Shown one piece after another: positions 12,301-25,700 of a stretch of 64,000 bases of DNA. The DNA is from Stictocephala bisonia (taxonomy: Eukaryota; Arthropoda; Insecta; Hemiptera; Membracidae). Where the stretch lies: positions 8,878,711 through 8,942,710 of the forward strand of contig JAQJVL010000001.1 in NCBI GenBank assembly GCA_035578905.1. Direction: 5' to 3'. Numbering within the stretch: the first letter of the stretch is position 1; every line of letters begins with the position of its first letter. The translations under genes and the position numbers were made by a program. The notes under the pieces are model-generated. The model was not told the DNA's origin. It saw only the letters and a list, made by a program, of their open reading frames with translations, and searched no databases.

Positions 12301-15300
12301 ATTACAGAAAAATATACAGTGTTCATTGCAGTATTGTATTAGACAAGAGTACGTTGGTTAAAACAGAATTTAGGATGACTCTTATGTCAGATAGTGAGGT
12401 TCTACTGTATTTATCATATAAAAAATAGTTTCTCCTGGTCAGTACTTACAATGTCAATAATGTTTGCCAATTTCTGGCTAGCTGCTGACTGTGGTGAAGG
12501 TTCCGTGGAAGGCAGTAGCCAGCTGAAGTTTGGCTTCAACAACAGAAGGTCTGTACTGGTCACCAGCAGAGGAGCTAGAGGCAGATTCAGAATTTCCTCT
12601 GCAACATTAAACATTATATATACATTAAACTCACGCTCTAACATTTTTTTGAAAATTTTAGTCTAGTTTTTGGTGATGACAAATACCACTACCTAAAATC
12701 ATAAACTTACAAGCAATTCTATAGTTCCCATTATTGTTCAATTGCCTTTTTTCATTAATTCATTTGCATAACTTATATCATTGACAATAGAATTTAGCCA
12801 CATTTGTGAATGATTCAAACAATTACTAAGTTATAAATTTGATTTTTCTATAAGTATCTCAATCAAAATCTACTAAAATAATGTAGTTCCAACCATACTT
12901 AGTATTATTTTACATAGTAAAACATTTAAGTTACTAAAGTATGTGCCTTTATGAAAAGGGGATCGGACGTTTGGCACACATTTTTGGAACTTCTGCCCAT
13001 GGCAGTTTTGGCACAATCATTAGAGCGGAATAAGTAGGGTCAACTCGCCTGCTTGGAAAAGGCAGGATTGGCACAGTCGCTCGACCAGGTAGACGCCATC
13101 GAACGAGGGAAAACGGGAATTGTATTATTCCCATCAACTCTGCGTGGCAGTCATTTGCCCGTGATATAACACATTTTTTAATTTAAACCTCACTAGGTTA
13201 GGTTAGGTTAGGTTAGGTTAGATCATGATCTATTTGGGTAGCATCCGTGTTCCAATTGGGTAGCATCCGTGATCTACTTGGGTAGCAGCCGTGATCTACT
13301 CGGGTAGCATCCGTGATCTACCTGGGTAGCAGCTGTGATCTACCGCAGGTTAGGTTAGGTTAGGTTAGGTTAGGTTAGGTTAGTTGCTTACTTCAATAAG
13401 CACCACAGCAGGGAATTTGCGGGGGCAAAAAAGTTCCCATATCAGCTATGCCAAGTAGTGATACAGTGAAGATTTTAAGCAGCTAAACTATAAACAAAAA
13501 ACGAGACGTTTGATAAGGCTTCGGTTCAATAAAAATGATTTTCCGAATCTCTTAATTCGTCATATTTTGTTTAGAAAAGGTCTTCCAGCATGTTTCTCCC
13601 TCACTTTGGTTGATTCGTGATTGTTTTACAGTTTACATCTTCATCGATGTCAATGTGAACAGGGGACCGTTCAGTGAATTTACGAATCAAAATTATCGTA
13701 CTTTACCACCTTTTACACTCCAACTGTGTTATTTTCTAACCTAGACAGAAAACCGTTCAACAATTTCACAGGAAAAAATATCGTATGCCCAAATATTACA
13801 CACAGTTTTGGCGATCTAAGGCGTATTTGGAATAATAATTAATAGACGTTTGCCACAGATATATATCTATTTTTTATTTAATGGAAAATAAATCAATAAT
13901 GTTGTGTTACACGCTGCTAGAATGCCATTACCATATTTTATATGATATGATACGGTATTTTCTTACGTCAAATCATTGGACGATTCCCTACTCAGATTAA
14001 AAAACAAAATAGACCTCAATCGACTCGCAAGAAATATACGATAATTTCATTTCCGAAAAGGTGCTGAACGGTTCCTTGCATGTATGTATACTACAACCAA
14101 GATGAACTTTCACCTAGAAAAGATGGGAAGTTCGATTCTTGGGATGTAAAGTGACCCGTTCTCGGGACCCTTTTGATTGAACAGTTTTATCGATATGAAC
14201 GAAAATATGCATAATTTCCACAGTGCACAGACTATTAGATTTGTATTGGTAACAGGTTTTTTGAGCATCTTGAGCCGGATCTTTCGTCCCCCTTCCTGGG
14301 TCATAAAGACACTAACCAGCACTTATGTTTTATTCATGCTATTTTAGGTTAGGTTACAAGTGACTAGTAGACTCGACAACCAACATGTGTGATGGCTACT
14401 ACGGTAACTATTTACAGTGATCGCTACCTTCCCAGCTCTGTTGATCACTTTGAACTGAACTAGTTCAAATCATAATGAACGAACTCGTTCACTACGTCAA
14501 CTAGTTCATTTGACTGTCGTCGTGTACTAACTATTCTTAGGCGTATTGTTTAGGTCATAATTACGCGTACCAATCTGATAACGTATGATTAATGGTAAAA
14601 TAAAACACAAACATTTTTATTGATAACTTATAATTCGTGAAATAGAACTACTCGATCGAACTTTGAGTAGTTTTAGGAGCTTCGAGCAGAGTTCGAGTAG
14701 TAAAATACTCGATCAAATACTCGAAGTTTCGAGTACTCGCACACCCCTACTTGTTATACATATTAAAGTTTTACTTCACGTAGTAAACACAGATTAATAT
14801 GGGGTAAATCTGTGTAACTGATTTATATAGCATGATGGGTCAACAAATTATTAATACCCAAACTAGAGTACCTATAGTTTTAGACCTTAGACTTAAGCGG
14901 TCTAACAGCGGGCAAACAGCACGGGCAAAACGTCAGGTTGTTTTTTAAATAGTGCAGATAGCACCTTGACGCGGTTGTCAAAGGAAGATATTGATTTTTA
15001 TTTTATTTTTTTACTTTCTATGCCAGTGGAATTTTGAACGTGCTATTCAAACGTTGTTGAGGGATAACGGTACAAACCCCTATAGCAAATTTAAGTAGAC
15101 CTCCCAGAATTTGAACCCGTGACCTTCTGCATATGAAGCAGACGTACTAACCACTAGGCTAGCAAGAGACCTAAAGTACCATTATTAGGTCACTTTAGTG
15201 GAACACGTTCTAACTGCAGTTTGTTACAGGGCTCCTAACCTGGAGTTTCTTGCACAATTTGAACACTCCCTTATCAATATTATGGCTCCGTATCGTCATG

Positions 15301-16707
15301 TCATTGTTATAGCTGATTTTAACTATAACTTACTTGGACCGAATAACAATGACAAAACCTACATTAATAATCTATTCCAGTCATTTAACCTAACTATACT
15401 ACCTTTGACTGCTACTCACCATACTGTCACAACTATAGATTATTATTACATAAGTGTCTATAATAACTATAGACACATCTGCTCTTGTAGTTATCTATAA
15501 TTTTTTTCCTCAAAAGTTGACTACATAACAGTGAGTTTCTGTATTTTTAAAACACATAACAGATGTGGCACATATTAAACTTTTTTTTCATCAGATCAGG
15601 ATGCACGACAAATCTTACATCCAAGCTTGACAGAATTTGTTGTGAGTTTTTTTAATACAAATAAAATTAATGACAGAATTTCAAACTTTTTTTCATAAAT
15701 ATGAAGAAACATTACAAAATCCAACAATCTGACAAAATAAGAACTATTTCCTCAGACACACAAAATAATACTTTTTCATATGGTTTATGTAACTCAAAAA
15801 CTGTAGAGTGGGTTTTCATTGACACCTCTAGTTTGAATATACAAGTAAAGATATTGAAAACTAAACTGATAAATTTTTGTTTTGTTACAATGCTAGTATT
15901 AGAGCGTTCCTAAGGAAACATTTCAATCAATCAATCAATCAATAATTTCTGTATTAATAACATTTTTCAAGAATGATTACAGAGTCAATTTATACAAACT
16001 AGTATTGTAAAGTCATAGAAAATGGTGTAAAATTATATAAAGAAGTCTAATCAAAATCACAGCAACTTTGTTAGGACCTAAAATAGTTTTTTGGAAGATT
16101 TCATTTTTTGTTATCTTGAGTTGTAAAAGAATAGTAACATGATGAATTTAGAATGAATCTAAATTATCTAAAAACCAAATTACTGACATTCTTCTATCAT
16201 ATTCTTTCAATTGCAATTGACTTTGTATTGTTTTGGAGCTTATAATTTGTATAGTAGTACAAATGTAACAAAATCAATGTATTATGATGATAAGGGTACA
16301 GTGAAACAAATTTAAATTTAAATACCTGAGTTCCTGGTAGTATGGACAGGAGCGCAGAGCGCAAAATGTCTGACAGCACAATCAACTGGTCCATCACAGG
16401 CTGCTACAGTGCATAACACCAGCTGACGAAGCATTTTTTCTGACTTGGTTGATGGTTGCTCTTCTATATTAACGTTTTGGAGAAAGGTACTACCTATACC
16501 ACAACATGCATGTATGATTGTTTCTAATATACTAAACCGTTATTCAATACATATTTTACACACTGAGAGCTAGAGCCTCCACCCCCTTGAAATTCTTTAC
16601 TATTCATTTAAGTACACAACTACAGATTATCTGCTGAATGAATTTTCTGATCTATTTTTTACACACACATGCACGCGCGCGCACACACACACGCACACAC
16701 GCACGCG

Positions 16708-16776
<69 letters not shown>

Positions 16777-19700
16777 GGTGTCTTAAAAGTCCCACCCCCC
16801 CCCTCTTAACTTTCTTATGAATACAGATAAAGTGATTTACTTCTGGGAATGTTTATATGACCAACTAAGGAGTTTTTTATGTATGCAAATTTTTTACACT
16901 CCCTCTCAAAAGGGGGTAGTTTAGGGGGTAAGTCAAAATTTTTAAATAGAAACCCCTATCAAATGACACATCATTTTAAAGGTAATATTAAAAGAAAAAG
17001 AATGGCGGAAACTAGAGGTCTCTAACATTAGTCTATCAAATTTGGTGGCAGTTTAAAGTTGGAATTATTTCATAAAACCCCTGCAGCTTATGTTACATTT
17101 AAAATTGTTGTAAGGCAGACAAAACATTCACCCACCAGTTAGTTTTGAAAACTGATGACACCTAATCGTAAAACAAGTTATTACAAGAATCAACAAACAC
17201 CAAAAACCACAAATAACATAGCATTTATTTGGTTTTGGTTTGTCTGACCAAAGTCCAGTAGGGCAACCTGGGAATACCAGTGGCTCCTTCCTTATCTCTT
17301 ATTAGGTTACTAGTTAGTACGTGTAACACTTTCAGTTCAGTTACTATGTTAAGTTTCTTTTTATTCGTATTCAATAAAAATGGCTCGGTCAAATGAAGAT
17401 AAAGTAGAGGTGATATTGTTCTATGGGGAAGCTAGGAGAAATGTTCATGATGCAGTTCGTTTATTTAATGCTGCCTATCCGGATAGACCACTAGACAGGG
17501 CATACATTAGACGTTTAGTAAACAAATTCTCAACAAACTTTAGTGTCAAAGATGCACCACGATCAGAGCGCCCTGCCATTGCGACAGAAGAGATCCAAAT
17601 TCAAGTTTTAGCAAATTATGCTGCAAACCCACATGAATCTCTGCGGTACACTGTCCTTGATGTTGGAATTTCAAAAGATACTGTTCACAAAGTGTTAAAG
17701 CGTCACAAGTTCCACCCGTACAAAGTACAGTTAAATCAAGAATTAAATGAAGACGACCCTGACCGAAGACTTCAGTTTTGTGAGCACATGTTGCAGAAGA
17801 TTGAAGAGAATAATAATTTAATATCACAGATATGTTTTAGTGATGAAGCATCATTCTCTTTGCATGGGACAGTCAATCGGCACAACTGCCGTTATTGGGC
17901 AAACAGTAACCCCCACTGGATGGTTGAAGCCCATACGCAACAGCCACAAAAATTAAATGTATAGGCTGGAATTTTGGGAAACTCTGTTACTGGGCCATTC
18001 TTTATTGATGGGAATTTAACTGGCGTTAAATACTTGGACATGTTACGGAACGGCATTGTCCCAGCAATAAATGAGGTAGTACAAGGTACTTATGAGCCTG
18101 TATTTCAGCAAGATGGTGCTCCTCCACATTACAATATGCTTGTCTGGACATTCCTAGACCAAACGTTTCCCGATAGATGGATAGGTCGACGTGGCACTTT
18201 GGTAGAGTGGCCGGCACCTGACCTTTCACCTCTGGATTTTTTCTTTTGGGGTTTCCTCAAAAGTAAAGTGTACGACACAAAGCTCGCAAACCTCGATGAA
18301 TTAAGGACAAGAATCGAAGAGGCCTGCCACCTTATCACGCCTGAAATCTTACAAAATGTGAGACGTGGTTTTCAATCCAGGCTTTTTTACTGTCAAGAAG
18401 TTCATGGCAGCCATTTCGAGCATCTCATCTGAGTGAAATTGAGGTGAGAGTTCAGCATTTTGACCATTTTTCCCGTTCTAAAATTACTTAAGGGGTTTTA
18501 TGAAATAATTCCAACTTTAAACTGCCACTAAATTTGATAGACTAATGTTAGAGACCTCTAGTTTCCACCATTCTTTTTCTTTTAATATTACCTTTAAAAT
18601 GATGTGTCATTTGATAGGGGTTTCTATTTAAAAATTTTGACTTACCCCCAAACTACCCCCTTTTGAGAGGGGGTGTAAAAAATTTGCATACATAAAAAAA
18701 CTCCTTAGTTGGTCATATAAACATTCCCAGAAGTAAATCACTTTATCTGTATTCATAAGAAAGTTAATAGGGGGGGGTTGGGACTTTTAAGACACCCTGT
18801 ATAATCAAAACACTAAGTTAATAAAACTATCAGATATTTCACTTTGCAGCCAGTAACAATCACCAAAGATAGACAAACCATCCTCTCACTCCAGACTACA
18901 AAAGTAGCTGGTAGGAATGCAATTAGTTTTGTTAGAATGCTTAAGGACTATGACACAGTCAGTATTATTTATAAACCAATATGTTTTATTAGTAATCAGT
19001 CATTTAAAACTGGTTATTTCACAAACTAACTTAAAATTAGAGAAATAAAATCAGTTTTTGAAAAGAGAGAACGTCATATTTAATACACCTATCAACCCAT
19101 TTCAGTCCTCCCATTCTTATCTAAAGTCTTTTAAAAATTAGTATGTAAACAAACACAATATTATTTGGAAATAACAATGTACTTTACTCTGCTAAATGTG
19201 GCTGCTAGAAAAAATACTTATTGTTGCAATAGCAAAACTAGTGTAATATATTGTTGAAACTCTCAAAGGGTCTCAGAGAGCATCTGCTGTGATTTTTGTT
19301 GAGCGTTTGGCTGTTTCACATGACATTCTTAAGACCCAACTTTCCTCAAATACATTTTCAAAGCTGAAAGAAATAGGAGCACAGCCATGTCTTTGTTGGA
19401 AATCTCAAAATGACAGGAGCACAAGGAGCCACTTGGCCTGTTAGATCGGTAGGATGTAAAAATTTAAGCACAATGGGCTAAGGAAGTATTATTTACAGGA
19501 ATAACTCTATAAAGTAAATTAGATGAGTTTTAATAATTTTTCCTTTGCTTCTATGAACTCCATAATTATAAATACATTTGTATCACAATAAAATAAATAT
19601 ATTATGCACTCACCCTGTTGAGATAAAGAATCAAGGTATTTGAAGAAATTACAGGTATGTTCTACGTCATTGAACAGAGCCAAGTAGACTGAGGAACCAA

Positions 19701-22700
19701 GACAAAAACCTGCACCAAGGTCCCATGGTAATGCAAAAATGGTAGTCATCTCTGCAAGGCGATGACTAATTGTTAACTGGAACCACTCAGATGCATCCTC
19801 TCTAACAGAAAAACAATTGCAATTATTATGCATTTTTATAATCAAAGCTAAATATAATGTTGGGGGTGAGGGAGAGAATAAAAAAGATGAACTTGGTCAA
19901 TACTACTGAAGTGTAATTTGAAATGCTTTCAATATCCAAACAAATGAGATTTTTCTTAAACCCTTAACCTATAAATAAAATTTACAATCGATGTCGATTA
20001 ATCCACAATGGACGGAGCAGACTCGAGGTACATTGGGTCTAGCAGCCGCAGTTATTTGTCATGCCAGCCAGCTCTGTGTAAGGTTCGCCACGCATTGACA
20101 GTTAATGTCCTGTTATCGTTCAATGCATTTCTCTATTACTTAAAAAGTGTATTGTTATATACTGATTTATAATGTATATTCTTATATACAAATAAATACT
20201 TATATAATTAAAATAAATTTACTTGTGAACATAAATTATCCTCCAATATTGAGCGATACATGCAACTGTTTCTCGTTTACTGAAACAAAGAAAACTGATG
20301 AAAAACATGGTGTGCACTTGTTTAGCGAGAGGTCAAATAAAAACTTCACTCGCTAGTTCACATGGGCTTGCAAGCCTGTGCGTGAACTTTATTCAACGAG
20401 AGAAGTATAGACCGTTAGCTCATTAGGAATTCGAACCTTGGACCTTATTCTCTGCGGTCCGAAGCCGCAGCCACTGAGCCACTATGCAGGCAATATAACA
20501 CTATCTAACTTTATTTACTATAACACAAAACTCACCCTACTTCTGATGATATTATTTGGAGTATGTAAACAGAATGAGAAGAGACCACAAGACATCCTGG
20601 TACTGGTTCTTCTGACAATACTACTAACTGGGCCTGGAAGCAATAAAATTCAATTATGCTACAGTTATTTATACAACGTTGCCAAACGTTTAAATTTGTT
20701 CACTATTTAAGCATTTTGTGGGTTTTCATGAATCTACAGAGATGACATTTTAGCATTTAAAAGTCCACCAAGTATCCACCTAGGAGTATTTCAATGCAAC
20801 TCCCGAGGACTCTTCCTTCCTCAACAGAAAATGCATCCTGGGAAGAGTAGGTCATCTTAGATTTTTGTAATTCCCTGCAAACTTACAGCAACCAACAATT
20901 CTACTGAAATATAAATTATATTGGGATAAATTTAATGAACAATCTATTATAGTTTAATTTATTATTAGAATTGGTTTCTCTCTAATCTTATAAAAAGATC
21001 AGGACTGTGGAAATAATCATTCAAATGTACTACTTACTTTCTTTTTGAGCTCTCTAAAGTATGTGGTATATCAACCATCCCGCTCATAAGGCATACGGCA
21101 CATTGCTTAGCCACTGTATCTAAATCAGCATGAATAACATTAGTCATTGTATCTGATAGCCACTGCTATCTACTTGTAAGTTCTGGAATTTAACAGTTTC
21201 CCATCTATTAGGAGACCTATTTATTTCTCTTTCCTAACTCACAATATATTACTTGTTTAGAATTTTGCACTACTACTGTTGTAAACAGTGAAATTGATAA
21301 CAAAACTACAAGGTAATGAGTAATGACAGTGCCACTGAATTAATAGATTTACCAAAATTACTTTGTACGAAATATCTAATTACATTCTAATGTTTTTAAA
21401 TGAGGAAATATAAAATTTGGTTTTTCTATTGTAATATGAAGAACAGATATTTTTTATTTTAGCACAAGACCTAGAAATCAGCAAATTACTTGGAAAGAAA
21501 GTTTATATTACAAGAACACACAAGTATTTGGAGGAAAAAACACATTTTTCATACTAGACATACAAAATCAGCAAACTTACTTGGAAAGATAAATAAAAAT
21601 CACAAGAACACACAAATGTTTGTAGCAAAAAAACATTTTTAATACTGATGGGTTTATTTTTAATACAAGACATAAGAAATCAGCAAACTTACTTGGAGAG
21701 ATAAGTAAACATCGCAAGAACACATAAATGTTTGGAGACACTAGCACATTTTCATACAAGATATGGAAAATACGCAAACTTATTTGGCAAGATAAGTAAA
21801 CATCACAATTCACAAGATTACACAAATGTTTGGTGCTACAGGCACATTTTCAATGCGAGACATTGGAAATCAGCAATATGAAAGGAAACACTGTACACAT
21901 ACAGTGGTATTGACCCACCCGTCGGCCCATACACGTACAGTGGTATTGACCCACCCGTCGGCCCATACACGTACAGTGGTATTGACCCACCCGTCGGCCC
22001 ATACACGTACAGTGGTATTGACACAGTGGTATTGACCCACCCATCGGCCCATACACGTACAGTGGTATTGACCCACCCGTCGGCCCATACACGTACAGTG
22101 GTATTGACCCACCCGTCGGCCCATACACGTACAGTGGTATTGACCCACTCGCCTGCCCATACACGTACAGTGGTATTGACCCACCCGTCGGCCCATACAC
22201 GTACAGTGGTATTGACCCACCCGTCGGCCCATACACGTACAGTGGTATTGACCCACTCGCCCGCCCATACACGTACAGTGGTATTGACCCACCCGCCCGT
22301 CCATACACATAAAATGGTATTGACCCACCCGCCCGCCCATACACATAAAATGGTATTGACCCGCCCGCCCATACACATACAGTGATAAACATCACAAAAA
22401 TATACATATTTTTGGAGCCACATGCACATTTTTTATGTACAATTATTTAATATCTCACGCTACCTAAAGAACTGCTGGTAGCATCAAATGTTTCTGGTCT
22501 CTTCACTTGTGTTTATTGATAGATATGTCTTGCCAGGTTTGCTGATTTCCCAATCTCACCTACTATAATAATACTTCGCATTAACATAACATATAAACTA
22601 TCAGTTACACAACAAAATTATAGCAATAAACAAAGCAACTGAGAATAATCAAACATACCCTTAGCAGAAATAACAGTTCTTCATTGTCGTGTTTAAAGGT

Positions 22701-25700
22701 TTCCTGGTAGAGATACAGCTTTATTCGATGATCAACCTGACTGAAGTCCTCATAAGAATATCGCACTTTGTTATTGAAGGTCGAGTCGACAGAAGATGAT
22801 TTCATTGGAGTTAACTTTGATGTCACATTCTGAATAAGACCTGGAAATTAAACATTACCATTCAGTTAAAGGGTTTTGCTTATATGTGATTCCTCATATA
22901 TTTTTTCTTAAACCACTTATATAGTTTAACCCGCCCGCCCATACACGTACAGTGGGACTGACCTACCCGCCCACCCATACACGTACAGTGGCGCAGTACC
23001 ACTGTGCGTGAAAATACCTTTGAGAAGGCTGTATTAATTCATTAGACAGTTATTTTTGATACCTAATAGATTGCTATTGACAGTTGATACTTGCATATAA
23101 CTGTACATGTAGAAACTGGCTGCAATGTATTTCAGTCTTGGATAATATATGTTGGGTTATTGTGTAAAGTAGGAAGATAAAGATACAATATCGGTGTAGG
23201 CACTAAGATACACCTGTGGCATAATGTCTGATGTTACTGTATAAAACCATTTCTTCAATTTATTTTATACAGTTACTGATTACAGTCATACTATAATTTG
23301 ACGTTGGTTTAGACAATAGACAATAGACAAGTCTTTATTGTACATGAACGCCTGTTAAATTATTACAGAGTAATACACAAGCTGGTACATAGTCAAGTTT
23401 GTTAGAAAACCAACAGTATTTCTCCTAAATATCTAACTACCTAATACAAATATGTTAAAAGAATATCAGTTTTGTTGCTAAATATAAATAAATTTATAAA
23501 ATACAGATCACAGAAAATTTGACAAATAGTTAATCAATATTAAATAATACAATCTTTAAAAAAATCATGAATGTTATAATAAACTTTTTGAGAAAGTGTC
23601 CCTTTTAACTTAGATGTAAATTTTACTAGGGAAAGAACTTTATAAGAATGAGGAATATGGTTGTATATTTTTAGACCCATATAAAGAGGGCCAGCTTCAT
23701 ATTTGCTATATTTGTGGTTAGGATACTGAAACATTTTATTGTGATTCCTTGTATTATAACCATGACTAAACTTACAGTTTTCAAAATACATCGAATTTTT
23801 ATGTACAAATCTTGCAATTTCTAATATGTATAGAGATGGTAAAGTGAGTATATTAAATTTTTTTAAAAAAGGTTTACAACTAGTTCTTGATTTTAAATGA
23901 AAAATTGCCCTCAGGATAGATTTCTGACACAGGAATATCGTTTCAACATCAACTGCACTACCCCATAGAATAATGCCATAACTCAGTAGAGACTGTACAT
24001 GTTTAAGTTAATAACATAAAAATAAAGTAATAATGTTATCAATCAACTTAAGTCAGTAATGAAAATAAGTTAATGAGCTTGTCTACGCTAATGTTAGGAA
24101 TTCTTCCATGGTATATATTGATTTTGTTACAAGAAAAACTTGAAGTTCTTTCTTGAGTTGATTTCCTATGTTTTAGTTTTCAACCAATATCAAGGCACAT
24201 ATCTGATTTTTATGTCTGACATGAATCTAATGAAAATGAATTTATATTAGATAAATAGATTAACATGTATTCTAACAGTAAATAACAATAATCCTTAGTA
24301 TCATTATAGTATCCTTATATGAATAAAAAAAAGGTTTCATTTTATTCATTAGTTTGAAGTTTTAGGTTTCGAACAGTCATATTTTTAAGTGTTTGAATTT
24401 TTAAAGTCAGGTCAATCTAACGATTTCAGAATCATATGGGGGATTTGCATGTTGTTTGACTTTTGATATTGTTAAATAGTCCAGCATAGAGACACTATAA
24501 GAATTAGCCTAATAATTAAACAAACTTAGGGGTTGTTCAACATAACATGTCTAGCATCCGTGGACAGAAAACCAAGTTTAGTTTGATATCAGTTTAAACC
24601 ATATTGAACTGCATATCTAGGGGAGACTTACAGTGGTATTGAACAACCCGTCCGCCCACATACGTACAGTGGTATTGACCCACCTGCCCACCCACAGACG
24701 TACAGTGGTATTGACCCACCTGCCCACCCAAAGACGTACAGTGGTATTGACCCACCCGCCCTCCTATACACGTACAGTGTTATTGACCCAACTGCCCACC
24801 CACAGACGTACAGTGGTATTGACCCACCCGCCCTCCCATACACGTACAGTGTTATTGACCCAACTGCCCACCCACAGACGTACAGTGGTATTGAGTGCCA
24901 CATGAATACCACAGTGCGTGTATGGGTGGGCGGGTGGGTCATTACCACAGTGTGTGTATGGGTGGGTGGGTGGGTCAATACCACAGTGAGTGTATGGGTG
25001 GGTGGGTGGGTCAATACTACATTACGTGTATGGGTGGGTAGGTGGGTCATCAACACAGTGTGTGTACCCACACACCCATAAATTAGTTAGTGTGTGTACT
25101 GAAAAATATGTAAGATTTACATAACCCCATGAATACCACTGTACGTGTATGGGTGGGTGGGTGTGTCAATACCACTGTACTTGTATGAGTGGGCGGGTGG
25201 GTCAATACAACTGTACGTGTATGGGTGGGCGAGTGGGTCAATACTACTGTACGTGTATGGGTGGGTGGGTGTGTCAATATAATCAGCAATGAAAACCATC
25301 ACAAAAAATACATACCGTCAAGAATTGATAATTGGATAATATATTGAAGGGAACTTAATTGAAGGGAAATTAGGGAAAACATTGCCCTTTTTTACATTTA
25401 ATTCATAAATTTCCTTTGTTTAATACTAGAGTAAAATCAACCTATTTAGTAACTTTGTTATAAGAGTCGTGACAACAAACAAATTTCTGTTATATTCTTA
25501 TTTACAGACAATTATTTATCACACTGAAAAACATACACAGTAAAACATCTAATTTCTGTAGAAAAAATCCTGATCAGATGCTAACTTGAACTATAACTCG
25601 AACCATGATCTAATCACTAGAGTAAACAATAAGCAGTAATAAGCAAGCCTGAACTTTGTTTACAATACCGTTTCGTAAGTAAATGCGAACCACATCGAGT

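Noticed and set aside
15099..15172. Functional tRNA-Met gene
   Set aside because: A and B boxes and anticodon are present, but stem mismatches in the acceptor and T arms make a working tRNA unlikely.
17546..17827. 93-codon minus ORF in the mariner-type element
   Set aside because: Antisense shadow of the transposase.
20740..20870. Possible exon with DAFSVEEGRVLGSC on the minus strand
   Set aside because: It can only be used by dropping exon L and shifting the exon M acceptor; exon L fits the existing phases better. Kept as an alternative only.
21895..22385. CRISPR-like array
   Set aside because: Units are contiguous with no unique spacers and the genome is eukaryotic; it is a minisatellite.
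21826..22429. Long ORFs of 119-197 codons on both strands with 12-residue repeats
   Set aside because: The 36-bp unit is a multiple of three and nearly stop-free, so open frames arise automatically on both strands; no start context, splice sites or domain.
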